Part shown: positions 1 to 6,307 of the stretch, piece by piece
Layout: each line of letters begins with the position of its first letter
How positions within the stretch are numbered: the stretch's first letter is position 1
Assembly: GCA_029858545.1 (NCBI GenBank)
Contig: JAOUFA010000148.1
Span: forward strand, 1 to 8,534
From: Betaproteobacteria bacterium
GTDB taxonomy: Bacteria; Pseudomonadota; Gammaproteobacteria; Burkholderiales; SG8-39
Reading direction: 5' to 3'
DNA: 8,534 nt
The notes under the pieces: generated by a model
Databases searched by the model: none
The model's input: the letters and a program-made list of their open reading frames with translations, nothing else
Told to the model about the DNA's origin: nothing
Translations under genes and position numbers: made by a program

Positions 1-1
1 C

Positions 2-145
2 GGCTACGGCGAGTACCGTCCCGTCGCCCCCAACGACAGCGCGCCCAATCGCCGGCGTAACCGTCGCGTCGAAATCATCCTCACCGCGCACGGCGCGCCG
101 CATGGCACGGCCGCCGAGCCCGCGCCGGCGCCGGCGAAGAACTAG
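2..145 (+). CDS. C-terminal end of an OmpA/MotB-like peptidoglycan-binding protein (5' partial)
   Basis: Only the last 47 codons are present; the start lies before the window. The visible protein begins with GYGEYRPVAPNDS, followed by an Arg/Asn-rich NRRRNRRVEIIL stretch. This is the usual end of an OmpA C-terminal-like domain, which binds peptidoglycan in OmpA, Pal and flagellar stator proteins MotB and MotD. The NRRV pattern carries the conserved arginine near the end of that fold. A short Ala/Pro tail ending PAPAPAKN follows, then TAG. The wording GYGEYRPVA resembles MotB/MotD-type stator proteins, but an OmpA-type lipoprotein or porin cannot be excluded without the N-terminus. It is unlikely to belong functionally to the his operon; it ends 135 bases before hisG with hairpins between. 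Confidence 0.75.
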   Translation, partial: GYGEYRPVAPNDSAPNRRRNRRVEIILTAHGAPHGTAAEPAPAPAKN

Positions 146-149
146 CGCC

Positions 150-181
150 CGGGAATGCCCGTGCCAGGTGGGCATGCCCCG
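150..181 (+). other. Imperfect GC hairpin after the OmpA/MotB-like gene
   Basis: ATGCCC (155-160) pairs with GGGCAT (170-175) around a 9-base loop. CGGG (150-153) pairs with CCCG (178-181) across a small asymmetric internal loop. It starts 5 bases after the upstream stop codon. No T-tract follows, so it is not a canonical intrinsic terminator. It could protect the 3' end of the upstream mRNA or assist termination; this role is inferred. Confidence 0.4.
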
Positions 182-214
182 CAGGGCGATCGGATCCATC
201 CGGTCAGCCTGAGG

Positions 215-220
215 TAGAAT
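215..220 (+). promoter_or_regulatory. Candidate -10 box for the his operon
   Basis: TAGAAT matches the sigma-70 -10 consensus at five of six positions and lies 61 bases before the hisG start. The expected -35 window (about 192-197, GGATCC) does not resemble TTGACA, so the promoter is weakly supported. If it is real, transcription would begin near base 227, upstream of the terminator-like hairpin at 248-275. That would place the hairpin in the hisG leader. Confidence 0.35.
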
Positions 221-247
221 TCTCCCCGTCGCTCACTGGCGAGCTCG

Positions 248-275
248 GGCCCCTCTGCAAGGGGCCTTTTGCTTT
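248..275 (+). terminator. Intrinsic-terminator-like hairpin just before hisG
   Basis: GGCCCCT (248-254) and AGGGGCC (260-266) form a perfect 7-bp stem around the loop CTGCA. TTTTGCTTT follows directly. The T-tract ends only 5 bases before the hisG ATG at 281. Either it terminates the upstream gene, or it is an attenuator in the his leader. The only nearby purine-rich, SD-like sequence (AGGGG, 260-264) is inside the 3' arm of the stem, so folding could also affect hisG translation. Confidence 0.6.
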
Positions 276-280
276 GGATC

Positions 281-928
281 ATGACTCCCATCACTATCGC
301 GCTTTCCAAGGGACGCATCTTCGACGAAACCGCGCCGCTGCTCGCGCGCGCGGGGATCCTCGCCGAGGAAGATCCGGATACTTCGCGGCGACTGGTGATC
401 GGCACCAATCGGCGCGATGTGCGCCTGCTCATCGTGCGTGCCTCCGATACGCCGACCTATGTGCAACACGGTGCCGCCGACCTCGGCATCGCGGGACTCG
501 ACGTGCTGATCGAGCATGGCGGCGAGGGCCTGTACCAGCCGGTCGACCTGGGCATCGCGCGCTGCCGCATGATGGTCGCGGTACGCTCGGGATTCGACTA
601 CGAGGGCGCGGTGCGCCAGGGCGCGCGACTGAGGATCGCAACGAAATACGTGAAGTCGGCGAGCGGGCACTTCGCGGCGAAAGGCGTGCACGTCGACCTG
701 ATCAAACTCTACGGTTCGATGGAACTCGCGCCGATCGTGGGGCTCGCGGACGCGATCGTCGATCTGGTTTCGAGCGGCGGCACGCTGCGCGCGAACGATC
801 TGATCGCGGTCGAGGAGATCATGCCGATCTCCTCGCGATTGATCGTCAACCAGGCGGCATTGAAGCTGAAGCGCGCGACGCTGCGGCCGCTGATCGACGC
901 TTTCGCGCGGGCGGCCGCCGCGCGATGA
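281..928 (+). CDS. hisG: ATP phosphoribosyltransferase, short-form catalytic subunit
   Basis: First committed step of histidine synthesis: ATP plus PRPP gives phosphoribosyl-ATP. The 215-aa protein has LSKGR at 8-12, the ASDTPTYVQHGAADLGIAG region at 54-72, and the PRPP-binding stretch with DAIVDLVSSGGTLR at 157-170. It ends soon after the catalytic core and lacks the C-terminal regulatory domain of long HisG (about 300 aa). Short HisG proteins normally form a hetero-octamer with HisZ, a HisRS paralogue; no hisZ is in this window. I chose ATG 281 because MTPITIALSKGR fits the family N-terminus. An in-frame TTG at 269 would lie in the terminator T-tract. The stop overlaps the hisD start by 4 bases (ATGA). 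No clear SD is seen at normal spacing. Confidence 0.97.
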   Translation: MTPITIALSKGRIFDETAPLLARAGILAEEDPDTSRRLVIGTNRRDVRLLIVRASDTPTYVQHGAADLGIAGLDVLIEHGGEGLYQPVDLGIARCRMMVAVRSGFDYEGAVRQGARLRIATKYVKSASGHFAAKGVHVDLIKLYGSMELAPIVGLADAIVDLVSSGGTLRANDLIAVEEIMPISSRLIVNQAALKLKRATLRPLIDAFARAAAAR

Positions 929-2238
929 AACTGCGCCGCCTCGCCACGCGCGACGCGGGGTTCGACGCCGCGCTCGCCGCGCTTACCAGCTACGAGGCCG
1001 CCCAGGACGACCAGGTCGAGGCGGTGGTACGCGATGTCCTTGCGCAACTGCGTGCACGGGGCGATGCCGCGCTGCTGGAGCTGACACAGCGATTCGACGG
1101 CGTGCGGGCGACATCCGCCGCCGCACTCGAGATCCCGCGCACGGTGCTCGATGCCGCGCTCGCCGCGCTGCCGCGAGAGCAGGGCGAGGCGTTGCGCGCC
1201 GCGGCCGAGCGTGTGCGGTGCTATCACGAACGTCAGCGCGCCGAATTCTCGCCCGATTCGTGGCAGCTTCGCGAGCCCGACGGCACGCTGCTCGGCCAGC
1301 GCGTCACGCCGCTCGATCGCGTCGGACTGTACGTGCCGGGCGGTAAGGCGGCGTACCCGTCATCGGTACTGATGAACGCGATTCCCGCCAAGGTGGCGGG
1401 GGTGCGCGAACTCGTGATGGTCAGTCCCACGCCGCGCGGAGAGCGTAATCCGCTTGTGCTCGCCGCCGCTGCGCTGGCGGGCGTGGATCGCGTGTTTACG
1501 ATCGGCGGGGCGCAGGCGGTCGGCGCGCTCGCGTACGGCACGAAGACGATTCCCCGCGTCGACAAGATCGTCGGCCCGGGCAATGCCTATGTCGCCGCGG
1601 CCAAGCGCCAGGTGTTCGGTCGGGTCGGCATCGACATGATCGCCGGTCCTTCTGAAATACTCGTGATCGGCGATGGCTCGACACCCGCCGACTGGATCGC
1701 GATGGACCTGTTCTCGCAAGCCGAGCATGACGAGCTTGCGCAGGCGATTCTCGTCTCGCCCGACGGCGCATGGCTCGATGCGGTCGAGGCGGCGATCGGG
1801 CGGCTGTTGCCGGAGATGTCGCGTCGCGCGGTGATCGAGGCTTCGCTTGCCGCGCGCGGCGCGCTGATTCACGCGCGTGACCTGGAGGAAGCCTGCGTGG
1901 TGGCGGATCGCGTCGCGCCCGAACATCTGGAACTTTCGGTCGCCGATCCCGAGGCCTGGCTGCCGAAACTGCGCCACGCCGGCGCGATTTTCCTCGGGCG
2001 CTGGAGTTCGGAGGCGCTCGGTGATTACTGCGCAGGACCCAATCACGTATTGCCGACTTCGGGCACGGCGCGCTTTTCCTCGCCGCTCGGCGTGTACGAT
2101 TTTCAGAAGCGCACGAGTCTCATCGGTGCCTCGCGCGAGGGTGCGACGACGCTCGGTCGCATCGCCGCGACGCTTGCCGACGGCGAGGGGCTATCGGCCC
2201 ATGCGCGCTCGGCACGCTATCGGATCGCGAAGGATTGA
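925..2238 (+). CDS. hisD: Histidinol dehydrogenase
   Basis: Catalyses the last two steps, oxidising L-histidinol through histidinal to L-histidine with NAD+. The full-length 437-aa protein shows VGLYVPGGKAAYPSSVLMNA at 133-152, TIGGAQAVGALAYGT at 192-206, VDKIVGPGNAYV at 212-223, and DMIAGPSEILVI at 237-248. By homology to the E. coli enzyme the zinc ligands are Gln265 and His268 (in FSQAEHDE), Asp367 (in LGDYCAGPNHVLPT), and His426 (in GEGLSAHARS). The catalytic pair is Glu333-His334 (in VAPEHLELS). All key residues are intact. The ATG overlaps the hisG stop as ATGA and there is no SD, which suggests translational coupling to hisG. Confidence 0.98.
   Translation: MKLRRLATRDAGFDAALAALTSYEAAQDDQVEAVVRDVLAQLRARGDAALLELTQRFDGVRATSAAALEIPRTVLDAALAALPREQGEALRAAAERVRCYHERQRAEFSPDSWQLREPDGTLLGQRVTPLDRVGLYVPGGKAAYPSSVLMNAIPAKVAGVRELVMVSPTPRGERNPLVLAAAALAGVDRVFTIGGAQAVGALAYGTKTIPRVDKIVGPGNAYVAAAKRQVFGRVGIDMIAGPSEILVIGDGSTPADWIAMDLFSQAEHDELAQAILVSPDGAWLDAVEAAIGRLLPEMSRRAVIEASLAARGALIHARDLEEACVVADRVAPEHLELSVADPEAWLPKLRHAGAIFLGRWSSEALGDYCAGPNHVLPTSGTARFSSPLGVYDFQKRTSLIGASREGATTLGRIAATLADGEGLSAHARSARYRIAKD
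2230..2234 (+). promoter_or_regulatory. Shine-Dalgarno sequence that selects the hisC start
   Basis: AAGGA lies within the last codons of hisD, 6 bases before GTG 2241. The competing in-frame TTG at 2235 directly abuts this SD and so cannot use it, which favours GTG 2241 as the hisC start. Confidence 0.6.
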
Positions 2239-2240
2239 AC

Positions 2241-3308
2241 GTGCCGTTGAAACCCCGGGACCTCATCCGATCCGAAGTATTCGCGATCAAGGCGTATCAC
2301 GTCGCCGAGAGCGAGGGCATGGTCAAGCTCGACGCGATGGAGAATCCCTATGCGCTGCCGGGGCCGCTGCGCGAGGAACTCGCGCGGGAGCTTGCGCGCG
2401 TCGAAATGAATCGCTACCCGGAGCCGACGGGGAAGAAGCTGCGCGAACTGATCGCGCGCAAGATGAAGGTGCCGGCGGGGATGGAAGTGCTGCTCGGCAA
2501 CGGCTCGGACGATCTAATCCAGATCGTCAGCCTGGCACTCGCGCGCCCGGGTGCGACGATGATGTATCCGACGCCGACCTTCGTGATGTACGGCATGAAT
2601 GCCGGTCTCACCGGCATGAAGGCGGTAGCGCTGCCGTTGCGCGAGGATTTTGCGCTGGATGTGGCGGCGTTCGTCGCGCGCATGCGCGAAGAACGCCCGG
2701 CACTGGTGTTCCTTGCTTATCCGAACAATCCGACCGGGGTGCTGTACCGCGAGGAGGATGTGGTCGCGATCCTCAACGCCGCCGAAGGGCTGGTGGTGCT
2801 CGACGAGGCCTACCATGTGTTCGCGCAGAAGAGCTTCATGCCGAGGCTCGCCGAATTTCCCAACCTGATTGTGATGCGTACCGTGTCCAAGCTTGGGCTG
2901 GCCGGGATACGCCTGGGCTATATGGCCGGGCGGCCCGAGTGGATCGCCGAATTCAACAAGGTGCGCCAGGCCTACAACGTCAATGTGCTGACCCAGGCGG
3001 CGGCCGAATTCGTGCTCGATCGGCTCGAGGTACTCGAAGATCAGGCGAGGCGCATACTCGCCGAGCGCGTCATCCTTGGCGAGGCGCTCGCCGCACTGCC
3101 GGGAGTGAAGGTGTTCCCTTCCGAGGCCAATTTCTTCCTCGTGCGCGTCCCCGATGCGAACCGCAGCCACGAAGGCTTGCGGCGGCAAGGGGTGCTGGTG
3201 CGCAACTTTCATGGCGTTCATCCGCTGCTCGCCAACTGTCTGCGCATCACGGTGGGCACCGACGCGGAAAATCGTATACTCCTCGCTGCGCTGCGAGAAT
3301 CGTTGTGA
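2241..3308 (+). CDS. hisC: Histidinol-phosphate aminotransferase (class I/II PLP fold)
   Basis: Transfers the amino group of glutamate to imidazole acetol phosphate, giving histidinol phosphate. From GTG 2241 the protein is 355 aa, the usual length. It shows KLDAMENPY at 29-37, NGSDDLIQ at 87-94, PTPTFVMY at 110-117, YPNNPTGVLY at 160-169 with the PLP-contacting Asn, and VVLDEAYHVFA at 185-195 with the PLP-pyridine Asp188. The Schiff-base lysine is Lys217 in RTVSKLGLAGIRLGY, and Arg335 in NCLRITVGT is the probable substrate-carboxylate arginine. The KLDAMENPY signature is common in HisC of non-enteric beta- and gammaproteobacteria. An alternative TTG start at 2235 would overlap the hisD stop as TTGA and add two residues. 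Confidence 0.97.
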   Translation: MPLKPRDLIRSEVFAIKAYHVAESEGMVKLDAMENPYALPGPLREELARELARVEMNRYPEPTGKKLRELIARKMKVPAGMEVLLGNGSDDLIQIVSLALARPGATMMYPTPTFVMYGMNAGLTGMKAVALPLREDFALDVAAFVARMREERPALVFLAYPNNPTGVLYREEDVVAILNAAEGLVVLDEAYHVFAQKSFMPRLAEFPNLIVMRTVSKLGLAGIRLGYMAGRPEWIAEFNKVRQAYNVNVLTQAAAEFVLDRLEVLEDQARRILAERVILGEALAALPGVKVFPSEANFFLVRVPDANRSHEGLRRQGVLVRNFHGVHPLLANCLRITVGTDAENRILLAALRESL

Positions 3309-3316
3309 GATCAACC

Positions 3317-3904
3317 ATGCGTACTGCCGAAGTCAGCCGCAACACCAAGGAAACGCAGATCCGCGTTCGGTTGAACCTGGACGGGACGGGTGTCGCCAAA
3401 CTCGCCACGGGGATCGCGTTTCTCGATCACATGCTCGACCAGGTCGCGCGCCACGGGCTGGTCGATCTCGAAGTCGAAGCAAAGGGCGATTTGCATATCG
3501 ACGCGCACCATACGGTCGAAGACATCGGCATCACGCTCGGCCAGGCTTTCGCCCGTGCCATCGGCGACAAGGCGGGAGTGCGCCGCTACGGTCATGCCTA
3601 CGTGCCGCTCGACGAGGCGCTCTCGCGCGTGGTGATCGATCTCTCCGGGCGTCCCGGAATCGAATTCCACGTCGTGTTCGCACGCGCGCGGGTCGGCGAA
3701 TTCGATGTCGATTTGGCGCGCGAATTCTTTCAGGGTTTTGTCAACCATGCCCTGGCGACGCTGCACATCGACAACCTGCGCGGCGACAACGCTCACCATC
3801 AATGCGAGACGGTGTTCAAGGCATTCGGGCGTGCGTTGCGCATGGCCGTCGAGGCCGATCCGCGCGCACGCGATGCGATACCTTCCACCAAGGGTAGCCT
3901 GTAA
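3317..3904 (+). CDS. hisB: Imidazoleglycerol-phosphate dehydratase (monofunctional)
   Basis: Dehydrates imidazole glycerol phosphate to imidazole acetol phosphate with bound Mn2+. The 195-aa protein carries the two duplicated metal-binding motifs: DAHHTVEDIG at 62-71 and GDNAHHQCE at 156-164. FLDHMLDQVARHG at 35-47 is also a family signature. There is no N-terminal HAD phosphatase domain, unlike the bifunctional HisB of enterics, so histidinol-phosphate phosphatase must be encoded elsewhere. ATG 3317 gives MRTAEVSRNTKET, typical for the family. An in-frame GTG at 3305 overlaps the hisC stop as GTGA and would add four residues. GTGAGA (3305-3310) may act as a weak SD for the ATG. Confidence 0.97.
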   Translation: MRTAEVSRNTKETQIRVRLNLDGTGVAKLATGIAFLDHMLDQVARHGLVDLEVEAKGDLHIDAHHTVEDIGITLGQAFARAIGDKAGVRRYGHAYVPLDEALSRVVIDLSGRPGIEFHVVFARARVGEFDVDLAREFFQGFVNHALATLHIDNLRGDNAHHQCETVFKAFGRALRMAVEADPRARDAIPSTKGSL

Positions 3905-3937
3905 CGGCCGTCACGAAGACCGGCGGGCAGACATCGC

Positions 3938-4573
3938 GTGAGAATCGCTGTCGTTGATTACGGTATGGGCAATCTGCGCTCCGTGGCGAAGGCGCTCGAA
4001 TTTGTCGCGCCCGAAGCGGCGGTGATCGTGACCGCGGATCCCGGGGCGATCCACGCTGCCGCACGCGTGGTGGTTCCCGGTCAGGGGGCGATGCCCGATT
4101 GCATGCGCCAGCTCGGCGCGAGCGGCGCGCGCGAGGCGGTGATCGCCGCGATGCGCGACAAGCCCTTTCTGGGCATATGCGTCGGCATGCAGATGCTCTT
4201 CGAGCACGGCGAGGAGGGCGATACATCGGGCCTGGGGTTGCTCGCCGGGCGCGTGCCGCGGTTTCCGGCGGAGGCCATGCGTGCCGCCGACGGCAGCGCA
4301 CTCAAGGTACCGCACATGGGATGGAACGAAGTTCGCCAGGAGCGCGCACATGCGCTGTGGCAGGGTGTCGCGGACGCCAGCCGCTTCTATTTCGTGCACA
4401 GCTACTATCCCGCGCCGCGCGATGCGGCGCTCGTCGCGGCGACCTGCACCTACGGAATACCCTTTACCTGCGCGGTGGCACGCGATAATATTTTCGCCGT
4501 GCAGTTCCACCCCGAGAAGAGCCAGGCGGCGGGGCTGCGACTGTTGCGCAATTTTGTGCATTGGCAGCCCTGA
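3938..4573 (+). CDS. hisH: Imidazole glycerol phosphate synthase, glutaminase subunit
   Basis: Hydrolyses glutamine and channels ammonia to HisF for imidazole ring closure. This class I glutamine amidotransferase has 211 aa. The triad is visible: nucleophile Cys81 in FLGICVGMQMLF, and His191 and Glu193 in FAVQFHPEKSQAAGL. PGQGAMPDCM at 47-56 is the oxyanion-strand region. The GTG start at 3938 gives the standard N-terminus MRIAVVDYGMGNLRS, and a weak GGGCAG lies 7 bases upstream. It follows hisB after 33 bases and precedes hisA by 61 bases, an arrangement typical of betaproteobacterial his operons. Confidence 0.96.
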   Translation: MRIAVVDYGMGNLRSVAKALEFVAPEAAVIVTADPGAIHAAARVVVPGQGAMPDCMRQLGASGAREAVIAAMRDKPFLGICVGMQMLFEHGEEGDTSGLGLLAGRVPRFPAEAMRAADGSALKVPHMGWNEVRQERAHALWQGVADASRFYFVHSYYPAPRDAALVAATCTYGIPFTCAVARDNIFAVQFHPEKSQAAGLRLLRNFVHWQP

Positions 4574-4634
4574 ACTTCCACTGGCCACCCCGGACAATCT
4601 TCCCAGCAATTCTCGCCGCGCGAGCACTTCGCCC

Positions 4635-5387
4635 ATGTTGATCATTCCCGCCATCGACCTCAAGGATGGGCATTGCGTACGCCTCCAGCAGGGCGATATG
4701 GGTTCCGCCACCGTGTTCTCCGAGGATCCGGGCGCGATGGCGCGTCACTGGGCCGCGCAGGGCGCACGGCGCCTGCATCTGGTCGACCTCAACGGCGCGG
4801 TCGCCGGTCGGCCGAAGAACGAAAAAGCGATCAAGGAGATCATCCGGGCGGTGGGCGAGAAATTGCCGATCGAATTGGGCGGCGGTATCCGCGACCTTGA
4901 CACCATCGAGAGTTACCTCGACGCCGGGGTGCGGTACGTGGTGATCGGCACCGCGGCGGTGAAGAATCCGGGCTTCCTTTCCGATGCCTGCTATGCCTTT
5001 CCCGGCCACGTGATTGCGGGGCTCGATGCGAAGGACGGCAAGGTCGCCGTCGAGGGCTGGTCGAAACTTACCGGTCACGAGGTGACCGATCTGGCGAAGA
5101 AATTCGAGGACTACGGCGTCGAGGCGCTTATCTACACCGATATCGGGCGCGATGGCATGATGACCGGCGTGAACATCGAGGCGACGCTGAAGCTCGCGCA
5201 GGCGGTGAAGATTCCGCTCATCGCAAGTGGTGGACTGAACAATATGAAGGACGTCGAGGCGATCTGTACCAGGCTTTTCCCAGAGGGTATTGTCGGCGCG
5301 ATCGCCGGCAGGGCGCTCTACGAGGGTAAGCTCGACCTGAAGAAGGCGCAGGCCGTCGCTGACAAGGCGGCGGGTAAGACCGCCTGA
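4635..5387 (+). CDS. hisA: ProFAR isomerase (HisA, TIM barrel)
   Basis: Performs the Amadori rearrangement of ProFAR to PRFAR. The 250-aa protein has the half-barrel repeats of the HisA/HisF family. Strand 1, IPAIDLKDGHCVRLQQGDM, contains the general base Asp8. The matching strand 5, VIAGLDAKDGKVAVEGW, contains Asp131. Phosphate-binding loops are visible as ELGGGIRD (80-87) and LIASGGLNN in the C-terminal half, and YTDIGRDGMMTG supplies the strand 6 segment. The ATG start at 4635 fits the family (MLIIPAIDLK), although no good SD is present. The 61-base gap after hisH contains nothing I can identify. Confidence 0.96.
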   Translation: MLIIPAIDLKDGHCVRLQQGDMGSATVFSEDPGAMARHWAAQGARRLHLVDLNGAVAGRPKNEKAIKEIIRAVGEKLPIELGGGIRDLDTIESYLDAGVRYVVIGTAAVKNPGFLSDACYAFPGHVIAGLDAKDGKVAVEGWSKLTGHEVTDLAKKFEDYGVEALIYTDIGRDGMMTGVNIEATLKLAQAVKIPLIASGGLNNMKDVEAICTRLFPEGIVGAIAGRALYEGKLDLKKAQAVADKAAGKTA

Positions 5388-5392
5388 CCAAC

Positions 5393-5419
5393 CGCCGTGC
5401 CCGCGGCACGGCGTATTTT
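5393..5419 (+). terminator. Terminator-like hairpin between hisA and hisF
   Basis: CGCCGTGCC (5393-5401) and GGCACGGCG (5405-5413) form a perfect 9-bp stem with a CGC loop, followed by TATTTT. It begins 6 bases after the hisA stop. The stem is strong but the T-tract is short and interrupted, so it may terminate only partially or act as an RNA-stability hairpin. HisF, needed in stoichiometry with HisH, lies downstream. Confidence 0.5.
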
Positions 5420-5421
5420 CC

Positions 5422-5428
5422 GGAAGGA
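5422..5428 (+). promoter_or_regulatory. Probable hisF Shine-Dalgarno, long spacing
   Basis: GGAAGGA is a good anti-SD match. It lies 14 bases before the hisF ATG at 5443, which is longer than usual. No in-frame start codon lies between them, so the ATG at 5443 remains the best choice. The site starts 3 bases after the T-tract of the preceding hairpin. Confidence 0.5.
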
Positions 5429-5442
5429 TTCAACGCTTCCCC

Positions 5443-6204
5443 ATGGGCCTTGCCAAGCGCGTCATACCTTGCCTCGATGTGACTGCCGGTCGGGTGGTCA
5501 AGGGGGTCAACTTCGTCGAGCTGCGCGACGCGGGCGACCCGGTCGAGATCGCCGCGCGCTACGATCGCGAGGGTGCTGATGAACTGTGTTTTCTCGACAT
5601 CACCGCGAGTTCCGATGAACGCGACCTCATCCTGCACGTGATCGAGTCGGTGGCCGATCGCGTATTCATTCCGTTGACCGTCGGTGGCGGTGTTCGCAAG
5701 GTGGAAGATGTGCGCCGGCTGCTCAATGCCGGGGCCGACAAGGTCTCGATCAATACCGCCGCGGTGCAGAATCCGGCGCTTGTGCGCGAGGCCTCGGCGC
5801 GGGTTGGCAACCAGTGCATCGTGGTGGCGATCGACGCCAAGCGCCGCCCGACCGGCGGCTGGGAGGTCTACACCCACGGCGGGCGCAAATCGACCGGCCT
5901 TGACGCGGTCGACTGGGCGCGTCGCATGCAGCAGGCCGGCGCAGGCGAGATTCTACTCACCAGCATGGACCGCGATGGCACGCGCGATGGATTCGACCTC
6001 GCGCTCACACGCGCAGTCTCCGATGCCGTCGGCATACCGGTGATTGCCTCGGGCGGCGTCGGTAACCTCGATCACCTCGCTGCGGGCGTGCTGGAGGGGC
6101 GCGCCGACGCAGTGCTCGCGGCGAGCATCTTCCATTTTGGCGACTACACGGTGCGCGAGGCGAAGGTGCACATGAGCGAGCGCGGCATCGAGGTGAGGCT
6201 GTGA
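5443..6204 (+). CDS. hisF: Imidazole glycerol phosphate synthase, cyclase subunit
   Basis: Takes PRFAR and the ammonia made by HisH and produces imidazole glycerol phosphate plus AICAR. The 253-aa TIM-barrel protein starts MGLAKRVIPCLDVTAGRVVKG, with catalytic Asp12. Asp131 lies in the matching half-barrel segment IVVAIDAKRR. Other family landmarks are ELCFLDITASSDER (47-60), PLTVGGGVRKVEDV (77-90), the GADKVSINTAAV segment (97-108), and IPVIASGGVGN. The length and catalytic residues are normal. It lies 55 bases after hisA; the gap holds the hairpin and the SD. Downstream of the stop at 6202-6204 comes the tandem palindrome before hisI. Confidence 0.97.
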   Translation: MGLAKRVIPCLDVTAGRVVKGVNFVELRDAGDPVEIAARYDREGADELCFLDITASSDERDLILHVIESVADRVFIPLTVGGGVRKVEDVRRLLNAGADKVSINTAAVQNPALVREASARVGNQCIVVAIDAKRRPTGGWEVYTHGGRKSTGLDAVDWARRMQQAGAGEILLTSMDRDGTRDGFDLALTRAVSDAVGIPVIASGGVGNLDHLAAGVLEGRADAVLAASIFHFGDYTVREAKVHMSERGIEVRL

Positions 6205-6230
6205 TCCCGGGAACCGGACTCGGAGGGGGT

Positions 6231-6258
6231 AACGGGGGAACCGGGTGGTTCCCCCGTT
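6231..6258 (+). other. Perfect 12-bp stem-loop, repeat copy 1
   Basis: The arms are 6231-6242 and 6247-6258, with loop GGGT at 6243-6246. No T-tract follows, so it is not an intrinsic terminator. Its 3' arm (CCCCCGTT, 6251-6258) can instead pair with AACGGGGG at 6263-6270 around CCGA. This gives a competing 8-bp hairpin. Confidence 0.85.
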
Positions 6259-6272
6259 CCGAAACGGGGGGT

Positions 6273-6300
6273 AACGGGGGAACCGGGTGGTTCCCCCGTT
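6273..6300 (+). other. Perfect 12-bp stem-loop, repeat copy 2, next to the hisI start
   Basis: The arms are 6273-6284 and 6289-6300, with loop GGGT at 6285-6288. The stem ends 7 bases before the hisI ATG at 6308, so when folded it would sit in the ribosome-docking region. The stretch between stem and ATG (CCGAACT) has no SD. Confidence 0.85.
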
Positions 6301-6307
6301 CCGAACT

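Larger units (their letters stand above)
6225..6305 (+). repeat. Tandem palindromic repeat, two identical 39-base copies with 42-base period
   Basis: Copy 1 (6225-6263) and copy 2 (6267-6305) are identical over 39 bases and separated by ACG. Each contains AACGGGGGAACC-GGGT-GGTTCCCCCGTT, a perfect 12-bp inverted repeat with a 4-base loop. A partial fragment, GGGAACCGG at 6209-6217, matches the repeat core and may be a degraded third copy. The block fills almost the whole hisF-hisI gap. It is not protein-coding on the plus strand: a TAA occurs in the hisI frame in each copy (6230 and 6272). It resembles a REP-like or other intergenic palindromic element, but I do not recognise a named family. 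Confidence 0.9.

Noticed and set aside
160..217. His leader peptide before the hisG attenuator-like hairpin
   Set aside because: The readable short frames (GTG at 160, ATG at 174) contain at most two scattered His codons and end upstream of the hairpin without convincing SDs.
274..924. The hisD reading frame continuing upstream through hisG
   Set aside because: The family N-terminus of HisD fits ATG 925. The upstream 217 codons are an Arg-rich out-of-frame reading of hisG.
1360..2046. Long minus-strand open frame (about 228 codons) opposite hisD, and similar ones opposite hisC (2514-3314) and hisH (3911-4711)
   Set aside because: They lie wholly antisense to confidently identified his genes. 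Their translations are Arg/His/Ala-rich shadows typical of high-GC coding DNA, with no recognisable motif.
1877..3316. The hisB reading frame continuing upstream as an N-terminal phosphatase domain (bifunctional HisB)
   Set aside because: The upstream translation is an Arg-rich shadow of hisD and hisC. It has no HAD DxDGT motif, and HisB begins normally at ATG 3317.
6225..6305. CRISPR array
   Set aside because: There are only two units, the separator is 3 bases rather than a 25-40 base spacer, and no cas genes are visible.
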